Shown here piece by piece: positions 52,061 through 61,977 of a stretch of 64,000 nucleotides of DNA. Both the position numbers and the translations under genes were made by a program. Within the stretch, counting starts at the first letter, position 1. The number at the start of each line of letters is the position of its first letter. The stretch is from positions 1 through 64,000 of the forward strand of contig JAZGUH010000707.1 in assembly GCA_037893225.1 (NCBI GenBank). Reading direction: 5' to 3'. The notes below the pieces were generated by a model that saw only the letters and a list, made by a program, of their open reading frames with translations, did not search any database and was not told the origin of the DNA. This DNA comes from Hippasteria phrygiana (taxonomy: Eukaryota > Echinodermata > Asteroidea > Valvatida > Goniasteridae).

Positions 52061-54665
52061 TCACGCAGATCGTCATTCGACAATCAAAAATAATCATTAA
52101 AATTCACTATCCGAGCAGTCTATTGTCCTTTAGCTTCACTCGTACCTGTAAAAGATGCATTCAAATTAAAAGTATCGTAATATTCATTCAATTTCGTCTG
52201 GACCAGCAGTAAGGGGTTGGTCGGTCATTCATTTTCGTTAATGGGCAAAAATATTTCACCTTTTTTCAAACATCTTTTTTTCTGCATGTCGACATTCCTG
52301 CATGTCCGTACATTCCTATAAAAGTCTGAAGTTCAATCCGCAGATGCATACCCCTCTTTCTTAACTAAGTCGTCAAACTGATAAGATGGCGAGCATGCGG
52401 GAGGGAGGTGTGATCGTATGATAGAATCGGCCCACGAAAAGATATTACCCAAGAGAAGTGTTCCCGATGGTACAACCATTGCCAAATATACATGCCCCGA
52501 TCAGACTGGCCCCGATGTCTTGCACACGAAGAGATCGATGGGTGAATCAGAACGAGAAAGAACAGTATAGGTTTTCCCAGCTTTTTAAAAACATTTATCG
52601 CTCAAATTCATATTTAGTGAACTTCAAATTCGTCCCAAAAATCTGGTTCGTGCATTTGTTATTTTCAATTTCGTATTTGGTCAAACATATTAAAACTTTG
52701 GTCAAGTAATTTAATACTTAGTTGCTGATTTTCGCTTCAAATATTGTTCAATTTCGTCTCGACCTGCATACAGTGGTCAATCAGTCGAATAAATTCGTCT
52801 TTGCCCAAGTAAATTCGCATAATTTCCATTTAAATAATCTAATGGATATATAGGCCTATTTCATCTTGGTTTGCTCCTTTTACTGTTAGTCGTTTTTGTT
52901 CGATTGTTATTATATATATTTGTAATAATATTTAATATTCTTTCTTGTTTATTTCTTTCTTTATTTATCTCTTTCTTTGTTCTTTATTTCTTTGTTTTCT
53001 TTAATTCACTTTCCTTTGTAAACACTAAATTTTTTAACTTTTCCAGACATACATTTTGATCCAAAAATTTATATATCAGTGGATAGGCCTAAAACAACGT
53101 CAGGGCATTTTGTCTTCAGACGAAATTTATATTACGACCTGTTTGCTTGACCAGTGGCGAAATGTAAACGGGCCGACAGACCGATGCAAGCGTTTTATAT
53201 AAGGCAGCACACGTTAAAATCACCCGACGAATTTGTTTTACAATAGCATTAAACGATTTTATCAAAGACGAATTTGATTTCTGAATAAGGCCATTGAAGG
53301 CATTGAAAAACAGGTGGGACTAACTTGATGTGCACTGGACAAAATAGAGTGATCAAATGATTAAATCGAACAATCAAAGTTTGAATTTAAATGCTCACTG
53401 ACGAAATTGAAAATAGCAAATGCACAAACTGGACTTTTGGGACGAATTTGAAAATCACTAAATATGAATTTGAGCGATAAATGTTTTAAAATAGCTGGGA
53501 AAACCTATATTAAAACAAAGTTAAAAAGTTTAAGGATTCATAAACAAGTCAACATACATAGGCCTATGCCCCTAATTATTTTGGTCAAACTTTGAAACAA
53601 ACAAATAAAGATCAACTTACAGTGAAAAAGAAAATTCCTCAGTCCTTTTCATTTCATTAGTTCGTCACAAGTCATCATCCATCCCTCATATAGTTCAGAT
53701 GTTACATTATAAATGTTACACAAGTTTCCAATATAAATTTTACAAAAGTTTACAAAAACCTCAGCAGACAATAGGAAAATATATCAATAAAAAAATCGTA
53801 TTAATTGGAATCACCATTTGATGAAAATTATTGCCCATAAACGAATAAGAAAAAAAAGCATGGTCATACGTCATACGTTCGCCAATTTGAATGCTTCAAC
53901 CGTCAAAGGATGTCACATATCTCAATGTATAATGCAACAAATGAAGTCTTGAATGCACCAAAACGAAATAGAATGCCAGTAAACGAAAACGAACATTAGG
54001 AACCAAATCTTGGGTGCTTAAAAATTGAAATTGAATGCCCAAACAGTGAAAAAGAAACCTTAATTTGATCAGATGTGTAAAAACCACGCGAATTTAAATG
54101 ACCAATAACGAAAATGATTAGAAAAAATCGCCAATTTTCCTGGAAAACCTATATTTACTTCAAGTGAGGTATTTTATAATACTTCAGTAGTTATGTTTTT
54201 TGATGTTGTATTTTTCAGGTATGATTTTGCCTTCAAAACGAACTTCATGAAATTTAAACAATAAGCGTCCAAATTCACATCCTCCTCCTCGCTCACATCT
54301 TGCTTTATTAAGAATATAACATCATTTCCAGCGCTTTTGCATTTGTATAACTAGAGTACATGTACTTCGCTTCAAGATGTAAATTTAACTAAAGATGTGA
54401 ATTTGTGGAAATTGGATGCGAATTGAGACGCGTATGGTTAAAATCACTTCATATAAAGACCGTGTCAAAATCTTTACTGCAGAATCATATCCCTCTTATT
54501 CCTAGTGTACTTGGAGTGTTTATCGTATTTTCTCCTTTTTTGTTTAGCCTAGTCATACCTTCTACGCTGTGTTTATAGCTAAAACGGCAATCGAATTACC
54601 AATTTCACTTGATGATTAGCTCTCCTATTTTCTTAGTTGTATGCATCTGATTTATTTTGTTACAG
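52061..54665. repeat. Compound inverted-repeat region rich in AATTCGTC words
   Basis: 52566-52690 (AGGTTTTCCCAGCTTTTTAA, TTTATCGCTCAAATTCATAT) is complementary to 53400-53514. A third, weaker arm lies near 53900-54155 (CTGGAAAACCTATAT). AATTTCGTC and its complement recur throughout. No gene is present. It may be one ~950-bp TIR element with a decayed neighbour. Confidence 0.6.
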
Positions 54666-54753
54666 GAATAAGCCATGTGCCAGAAATTGCCGGTGGGGCA
54701 GGCGGAGTTGTTCTCTTGATCGTAATTATTGGTTTGCTCGTTTTCATCAAGAG
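54666..54753 (+). CDS. Receptor exon: transmembrane helix
   Basis: The acceptor GTTACAG ends at 54665. The phase-1 entry gives ISHVPEIAGGAGG then VVLLIVIIGLLVFIKR: a single 17-20-residue hydrophobic helix with a basic stop-transfer end, placing the modules outside and the tail inside the cell. The donor AGAG/GTATGA leaves phase 2. Confidence 0.85.
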
Positions 54754-55110
54754 GTATGACTTTCTTGTTTTATAATCATTACGCTTCGCTTAAATACTCA
54801 AAAGAAAAGTATTGTAACGTCGGTCGACGTAGGGTCGTCTCACACCTGACAAAAGGAATACAGGTACTCTTCTTCTGGGATTTCGGGGCACTCGGTCTTT
54901 ATTTCTCAGCACAATTCACAAGAACAACTCCATTGTTACCACAAAAAACGGGTCTCCCTGGCCAGCCAGCAGGGGCCCCACCGCTACGGCTCCACCGTTG
55001 GTCCGTGCTGGCGCCCTCTGCCGGCCGACCGGCACCGGCGCTACACCGCCTCCTCCGAAGACCCTTGTTCGTCCCCGAACAAGGCGGCGAGCATCGGCGA
55101 CCGGATGACC
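54754..55110. other. GC-rich intron segment, possible LTR-like unit
   Basis: From about 54813 (TGTAACGTCGGTCGACG) the base composition becomes GC-rich, up to a matching GTAACGACA near 55671. This might be a TG...CA-ended LTR with the palindrome at 55111 nested inside, but no target duplication was found. Confidence 0.3.
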
Positions 55111-55361
55111 ATTAGCCTTTTAGAGGTATGGCGGACACAATAGGAGAGGGCGCTATTCTATTTGGGTATACCTTTTGTTAAACCACAGGAAATTTCAAAG
55201 TTGAAGATTAGGCATGATCTATGGATTGTACTATGGATTGTACTTTAACTCAAAACAATATCTGATTCTGACTTTCACTGGAATTTGTGGTTTCAAAATG
55301 TTTTATACCCAAATCAAATAGCGCCCTCCTATTGTGTCCGCCATACCTCTAAAAGGCTAAT
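55111..55361. repeat. Palindromic MITE with ~60-bp arms
   Basis: It starts ATTAGCCTTTTAGAGGTATG and ends with the complement. The arms also share GGCGGACACAATAGGA and AGGGCGCTATT. The short AT-rich loop has no ORF. Confidence 0.8.
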
Positions 55362-55540
55362 GGAGACCCCGGTCGGGGAGGCGCCCACAACACACACACA
55401 AAGAACAACAGTCAAAAGAAAGGGGCGAGGCTTGCAGGGGGGCGTCCGACCCCTAGCTCGTGGGCGATGGTACTCGCTGTACTTCTGTGTGGCGGAGCAA
55501 CCGAACCGGCTCCGCTCCATTGCCTCCTGCGCTGGCTCCG

Positions 55541-55632
55541 CTGGCCGGACTCCACTGGCCGGACTCCACTGGCCAGACTCCACGGCCGGACTCCACTGGC
55601 CGGACTCCACTGGCCAGACTGGCCAGACATTT
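55541..55632 (+). repeat. 14-bp minisatellite CTGGCCGGACTCCA
   Basis: About six or seven tandem copies with minor changes (GGCCAG for GGCCGG). This creates the Pro/Asp/Ser-rich artefact frames seen on both strands. Confidence 0.85.
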
Positions 55633-56373
55633 CAGTCATACTGGCAAGATTCCAAGTAGGTAACGACAGAAAAGGATTTTCCTTCGATAAGATAACGTCG
55701 TCGTGTTCTTTGCGCATGCGCCCCTTCTGTTATGTGACAATGACAATTGTAACCATGGGCCAAACGTGGTCAGCGGGCAGCAATTTTTTCTCGTCGACCA
55801 GAGTTGTAAACATGAATATTCACGATTAAGTTAACTTATATAACAAGCATCACACGAGGGCGCTAGATAATAGTGACGTCTTCAGACAACCGTTTGAGGT
55901 TGCAGTAAACCGTTTATATTGACCTGCTGTTGTGGCTTTAGTCGTATAACGTAAGGTTTTGGAGCACGACCAATGTTGTGGAGGATTTTATTTCAAGGGA
56001 AAACTAGACTTAAAATTAAGTCGGTAATTGGATGGTTTTAGAGAAGTTTCGTAGCGTCACAAATACCGATACGCGTACAATACGTCATCACTTTGGGGGC
56101 TTCTGTGACGTGTATCCGTAGTACGCGTTTTCGACGGATAGCAGCCATACACGTCAGTAGCAAAACGGATATCATTGTCGCAGTTTTATTTCGCTTTTTT
56201 CGATCGTGGATGAAAAATTTTCACCTGTATCTTGTTCTTGGTGCTGTTGTCCATTAGTATGGATCAAAGTTTTGCGTTTGCAAGACTTAATCGACTCAAA
56301 ATTGAGACCCAAATGTGTGATTTGTGAACTCGTGGTCGTACCGTGACTTAGTGCCTGGCATAACTTAACTTGA

Positions 56374-56374
<1 letters not shown>
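55633..56374. other. Intron sequence
   Basis: No exon was recognised. A small linker exon is expected somewhere in 54754-57862 (see phase note on the tail exon) but could not be identified. Confidence 0.45.
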
Positions 56375-56410
<36 letters not shown>

Positions 56411-56660
56411 TATTCTGCCAAATTTCAATGAACAACAAAACAACTTTATACAAGAAAACGAGAAAAATACAAAATTAAGAAAAAATACATGAGGGGGAGG
56501 AGAGAGTGGTATGGGAACGGGTGGGACTGGTATATGTGGGGTATGGTTAGGGAGGAGATTGGTGGTATGGGGGGGGGGGAGGAGAGATTGGTGGGAGGGG
56601 GATATACAAAAACAATCAATTTAAAGCCGGCCAGGATAGACAAAAGTGTACTGAAACACT
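56375..56660 (-). mobile_element. LINE 3' fragment with (TAA)n tail
   Basis: (ATT)n at 56375-56411 is followed by TTATTCTGCCAAATTTCAATG, resembling the junction ATTTATTCGGCCAAAATACG of the LINE at 3927. A GGGAGG-rich stretch follows. No coding remnant was seen, so it is severely 5'-truncated. Confidence 0.5.
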
Positions 56661-56779
56661 GAAGCGGCTACTGGCTGTTCTCTTGGTCGAAAATAAATGG
56701 GGATGGACGGAGATTTTCATTATCATTATGTTGTGTCAGGAAGACAATAAGGTTCTGAAATTATGGGAGTTTAGCTTAG

Positions 56780-57835
56780 CTCAGCTCAGCTCAAGTAGAC
56801 GTTTATTCAACGTTGTTACAGGGTACAAAATTAATTTGATGTGTATAAAACAAGAAAAGAATCTAGTCAATTTGAATTTTCGAAATACATAATTAAACAA
56901 CGTTAGGTATAGGGTGAAGCAATTAGCTTTTGTTCCCAAACCTTATAAGACAGACAACTACAATACACATAACCAATACAGACAAAACACAAGCACAAGT
57001 ACAAACGAAACAAGCAGGAGTATACGTGTATATCAAATCTTATAAGTAGGAGTTGAGCAATTGAGTTTTTAACTTTTTAGCGATCGCAGATAAACTTGAG
57101 GAAGATTTAATTGGGTCACTCAGACTATTCCAGACGTTCATGCCCCGGTGGGTAAAGCTATTTTTCAACATTGAAGTTCTGTTAGGACAGACGTAAAGAT
57201 ATTTCTTTGAAGCACTTCTAGTACAATATGAATAAATATTCGAGGTTAAAGTGAGACATGTACTAAAACAACGTGGGACTAAATTATTCATGTATGTAAA
57301 CATGAATTTACCCAAATGTACGTGATAAAGGTCGTTGATCCGTCAGAGTTTGAGGTTGGCAAATAGGGGATTGGTGTGATCACGATAATGAGCATCCTAC
57401 ATATAATACGAATTAGAAGTTTTTCACATTGAGAAAAGCAACTGCCCCATGTGTGATTTGAGTAATTTATATATGGAATTATCAGAAAGTTATAAAGAGT
57501 GATTAAAATACTTTTTGGAACAAAAAACTGTATAGACGATTCATTATCCCAACAGTTCTGAATATTTTGCTTGATATAGTACTATGATACTTCCAGGTTA
57601 AGTTTTCATCGATGTGTATTACCTAAGAATTTAGTAGTTTTGAGTTGCTTCAAGTTGGTACCATTACAAACTATTAAAAGGGATAGTTTGATTAGACTTA
57701 TTTTGTCTGGAACGGAATATAATTTGAAAACATTAAATAGAAACTGCAGAATCCATTCCTTTTTAGTTTTACCAAATTAGACAATAATTGGTAAAGCGAC
57801 CTCTTCGACTTGTTCAATTAAATGGCGCCATGTAA
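56780..57835 (-). mobile_element. Decayed LINE reverse transcriptase C-terminal region
   Basis: On minus, remnants of LINE RT are seen (LTWKYHS, SCFSQCEKLL), then a 91-codon open frame (57315-57040) with FMFTYMNNLVPRCF, THRGMNVWNSLSDPIKSSSS and a short C-terminus. The NVWNSL motif marks the LINE C-terminus. It lies just upstream of the tail exon's acceptor. Confidence 0.7.
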
Positions 57836-57862
57836 TTCTATTACACGTATTTATAATTCCAG

Positions 57863-58156
57863 ATAAAAACGATCACCTTAATTATGGAAATGTCAACGCC
57901 CAACATTAAGGGATCTTTGTTTTTCACTGACAGGGAGGGAATTCGAAATAACGACGAGAGAATTGTGGCTGTTCCAGCCTGTGCCGACTACTACCACACT
58001 CGGCCACCGCCGTACGTATTCGAACAAGCCCACATCTACGAGGAGACCATTTTCGGCCAATCAAATCAACCCACAGAGACTTCTAAACCATCCACGCCAT
58101 CACTAAAACAAGACGTTAACAGTCAGCCTCATGTCTATTTAGAATTAAATGATTAG
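57863..58156 (+). CDS. Receptor terminal exon: cytoplasmic tail
   Basis: After TATAATTCCAG the open frame reads through MEMSTPNIKGSLFFT to VYLELND and TAG. The tail is polar and carries RPPPYVF (a PPxY, WW-domain-binding type motif), IYEETIF and a C-terminal YLEL (YxxL, usable for endocytosis or SH2-type signalling). The frame open at the acceptor is phase 0, whereas the TM exon ends in phase 2 (AGA then TAA if joined), so an intermediate exon is missing or the join differs. Assignment to this gene rests on position, strand and the tail-like composition. Confidence 0.65.
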   Translation: MKTITLIMEMSTPNIKGSLFFTDREGIRNNDERIVAVPACADYYHTRPPPYVFEQAHIYEETIFGQSNQPTETSKPSTPSLKQDVNSQPHVYLELND

Positions 58157-58383
58157 CATTGTTTTCGTTGATTTGGATGTATCGGTCTTGTAGTCGCCAT
58201 TAAGCCAAATCGCAATTATCAATACCGGTACATTTATGTACGACCATGAGCACTTGCAGTAGGCCGTTTGGGGGGGGGGGGGGGGGGGGGGGGGGGTAAA
58301 CACGTTTCTATTATGTGCACAAATCAGTGAAGTACCGGTAATTAATAACCAAATTAGAGCTTTGCACGTTTTTCACGCAACTT
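58157..58383. other. 3' flank of the receptor gene
   Basis: Contains a poly-G run (58269-58296). No AATAAA lies within the first 200 bp after the stop. Confidence 0.5.
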
Positions 58384-58615
58384 CACTCTAAAAACTGTGT
58401 TTAGCAATTAATAAAACACAATCTTGCTATCAGTTTGTAAACATGTTAACAAGCTAAACATTACGTGTCCAATTCCTAAACATCAATGTTCAATGGCTAA
58501 ACACTATCCGTCAATACGCTAAACATGTTTGGTATGTAAACGTGTTTACAAACTGATAGCAAGAAAGTGTTTAGAAAAGTGTTCAGAAAAATTGCTCAAC
58601 ACTGTTTTTGCAATG
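58384..58615. repeat. TTTAGCAATTAAACAC MITE, copy 3
   Basis: It starts CACTCTAAAAACTGTG and ends CACTGTTTTTGCAATG, in the same orientation as copy 1. Interior words (ACGTGTCCAATTCCTAAACA) are conserved. Confidence 0.8.
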
Positions 58616-58849
58616 TTGCCAATCTTCATAAAATGTGATTTTTTTCCCCCTAAAAGTTTAATTTTGTCAGTAAATTTACTGGTACCCCATGATGTGGATA
58701 CCGGTGAAATTTCTGACTCAAACTGTTGGGGGGATATCACATTTATTTTACCGGATCACAGCTCTGTTTCCACGTTTAATGATCTATTAAGATTGTTGCT
58801 TTATTTTGGGGCAGTCTGTGTGAAAAAATGAAAAGTTCAAATTTGGCTA

Positions 58850-58953
58850 CACTGCAAAAACTGTGGTGTTAAATTAACACCATGTGGTGTTTATATTGGA
58901 CCACTCGCCCAATATAAACACCACATGGTGTTAGATTAACACCAGTTGCAGTG
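58850..58953. repeat. 104-bp palindromic MITE with CACTGCAAAAA ends
   Basis: It starts CACTGCAAAAACTGTGGTGT and ends AACACCAGTTGCAGTG. The arms pair almost perfectly through CCATGTGGTGTTTATATTGG around a 10-bp loop. Same terminal word as the other CACTGCAAAAA-ended elements but an unrelated interior. Confidence 0.85.
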
Positions 58954-59075
58954 TACCTGTTGGTCACAAATGCACTGTATTTATCCACAAATGGTCTACT
59001 GTACAAGCGCTTTACAGTCGTATTTGTAATTCCTATAGGGAGTGTGGCCTCTTCAAGCTAGTGCGTGCTCTGCTG

Positions 59076-59257
59076 CACTGCAAAAAAGTGTTTAGCAATT
59101 AAACACTTTACGCTTTCTTGCTATCAGTTTGTAAACACGTTTACAGAATAAATAGCCTATTGACAGTTAGTGTTTAGCCATTGAACATTGGTGTTTAGGA
59201 ATTGGACACGTAATGTTTAGCTTCTAAACATGTTTACATACTGATAGCAAGATTGTG
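59076..59257. repeat. TTTAGCAATTAAACAC MITE, copy 4 (3'-truncated)
   Basis: It starts CACTGCAAAAAAGTGTTTAG and matches copy 2 orientation up to CTGATAGCAAGATTGTGT, where similarity ends without the second terminus. Confidence 0.75.
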
Positions 59258-60483
59258 TGCCTCTCCGTAATTCTGTCGTCCCCGGATTTCCGGGTGACTT
59301 TTGTTTATTCATTTCTTTCTTCGTTATTGATTTGTTACTCTTCACAATGTTTGTTAACGGTAAGAAAGGAAAAGTAAATTTTAATTCTTAGACATGCTAT
59401 TTGGTTTGTTGGGAATATATCCTTCACGTGAAATGTTTTGCTCCTTTGAAATCGTTTTATCCTGAACAGTTAATTTTTCCCCTCGCGAAGTAACATTTCA
59501 TTTCTAGAGTTTTCTTGAAATATATATCACTATACCTCCAGGTATTTCGTTCTTCGAAATAATTACATTTGCAAGTAATCACGAATAATGGTTTGTTCCA
59601 AATATTTCAAAGGAACGAACAGAGTGTTGCTTTTCTTCGATATAGATAGGTGAACAATTACCACTTTTTGCTATACAGTTACATTCGCGTAATTGAGTTA
59701 TACACGTGTTAAATGGATTTATAGGCAGATAGCGTAGGACGGTGGATAGGATTCTTGGTGAATTGGTGTTTGTAATTGTTAGTGGTTTTTCCTAATTCCG
59801 GATTTTTTCTAGGTTTAAATAGATTCAATTTTACTGATTTCGTATTACATTCTAAGTAGAACTTTTCGTCCATTATGGAACTTCCTTAGCACAACACACA
59901 TTATGTGCTTGTATATCTTAATCAAGAATACTAGTCATATCAAACGTGCCATGTGTGCGCACGTTGTTGAACCTGCCCCATACAATGCAGTACTACGATC
60001 ACTCTACTACGGTCCACACGCATGGGCGTCGCCGGGTTTTTTTTAGAGGGGGCAAAACACTCAACAGAAAGCAGCAAAGGGAGAAATCACCAGCCGTGGA
60101 AAAATATAAAAAGGGGGGGGGGGGCTGGACATTACTCGACGCTTTGTTCAAATTAACAAATTGATTGATTGCTCTATTTGTAATTTTTTCTCAATGTTTT
60201 TATTTGCGGGGGGTGGGGGAGGGGTGGGAAAGTGCCCCTCCCCCTCGCGACGCCGATGTCTACACGTGGTGGTATTGTTTACATTTCTCGCTGGTCACGT
60301 GGGTAATAAAGTCTATGTGTTGTAGCTGAAACGCCGAGTTGTTGTATATTTTGCAGTTGTTAAAGTCAAGCCACCCCACCTCAATTTCATCTCCCTATCA
60401 TTCAGTGATTATATTCTACCCCGGTGTAATTGAATGGTGTCGTAAGACATGTAACGTCGTTTCGAGAGCATTGTTTTAGCGTA
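59258..60483. other. No gene seen
   Basis: AT-rich, with a G-rich repeat near 60040-60250 (GGCGTCGCCGGGTTTTTTTT ... CTCGCGACGCCGATG) that looks like another TIR-type repeat of about 230 bp. Confidence 0.5.
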
Positions 60484-60844
60484 CTCTCTTAATGTAAACG
60501 TGTGAAAAACTCACTCTCCAAAAGAGTGAATCCCTTATCAAAACACCCCAAAAGAGTGTATCTCTTATAAAAACCACTCCAAAAGAATGAAAACCACTCT
60601 AAAAGAGTGAAATTTCCACTCTTTCGAGGAGGCATTATAAGGGACCACTCTTTTTTAGACTGATCCCTTATATGGCTCCTCGAAAGAGTGGAAATTTCAC
60701 TCTTTTGGAGTGGTTTTCATTCTTTTTTTAGTGGTTTTCATTCTTTTGGAGTGGTTTTTATAAGAGATTCACTCTTTTGGAGTGGTTTGATAAGGGATTC
60801 ACTCGTTTGGAGAGTGAGTCTTTCACTCTTTTACATTAAGAGAG
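60484..60844. repeat. Foldback element of GAGTG/CACTC units, copy 2
   Basis: Ends CTCTCTTAATGT and ACATTAAGAGAG flanked by TA on both sides, ~361 bp, same organisation as 41583-41942, with more substitutions in the arm units (CCAAAAGAGTG in place of CGAAAAGAGTG). Confidence 0.88.
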
Positions 60845-60993
60845 TAGAGATATCGGCTGTATTGGTTAATATCCAGGCTTACCGCAACCCTTTCCTCGAA
60901 CAATGCTTAAACATACGGTGCTCCTTCTTGTTGGGCGTAACACTCCGAAAAAGCAAATCTCAATGAGCTGTCCAATGAGACATTCCACAGTAA

Positions 60994-61977
60994 GGGGCCA
61001 TTCAAAATGTTCAATGTTTTAAAATTTCGATTTCTTTTCGAAAATGTGGGTGGGTGGGTCAAGGTAAATTATTGAAAATCGGAATTTACTTTTTAATAAA
61101 AAACATGAAGGAAAATTAAAAGAAATTCTCTTTTGACTTGCCAATTGACTTGTCAATTTTTTTCAACCCAGGCTATACCCGTACGGCCTATGCGTAGTCT
61201 TAGACGTTGTATCATCCGTTGTTCAACCTCCATGGTTCAACAGAGTGGTTATTCTATACTTCATAGACTGGTCTTATGGCTTTTTGGCATACGGGCTGCA
61301 CATTATTGCTTGCTCGCGTTGCGAAGCCCTGGGAAAACGATACGTGGACATGCTTGATTTTTACACGAATGTCAACTTCAAAAGGAGTATTGTGTGGCTT
61401 TAACTTCAAGAATTTTGAAAGTTGTTGAAAAAATGTACTTGTGACTTGAATTGAAAAAAATGACTTGGTAAAAAAGTTGACTGCAAATTAACTCTCGCTG
61501 CCACGTAGGTATACCGGTAGTGGACCATTCCTCCTGTGGACGATCTGAGTGGCGATATTGTGACAGACAGCTTTGTTTGGCGGTGTTAAGTTTTTGAAAG
61601 TTGTTTAGGCCTATGCGTTTGTACATTAGGATTTTAAGATCGCCAACCGTTCACAACATTTTTATCATGCCGTAATTTGTAGACGATTTTATCGCCATAC
61701 CGGCGATATAGCTAAATAATATCGACTAGGAAAACAAAATCAGTATCGCCAGCGCTAGGTCAGAAGCTGATTATGAAACACTAGAAGTCATCAGGGCACG
61801 TGTTAAAGTGGGGGAAATCCACAGCTGCATCACGCTGTCATGAAACTGGGCATTTTATTATTTGTTTAATTGAATGGCAAATCAATATTTTAAGATCGAA
61901 AATTGGGGTGGGTGGGTGGGTCAAACAAATTTCGAAAAAAGAAAAATTCGAAATTTTAAAACATTGAAAATGGCCCC
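60994..61977. repeat. ~980-bp TIR element, Harbinger-like
   Basis: It starts GGGGCCATTCAAAATGTTCA and ends ACATTGAAAATGGCCCC. The inverted repeats go on for ~55 bp (TTTTAAAATTTCGA) and include GGGTGGGTGGGTCAA on both sides. TAA flanks each end, fitting the TWA target site of PIF/Harbinger elements. There is no transposase ORF. Confidence 0.7.
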
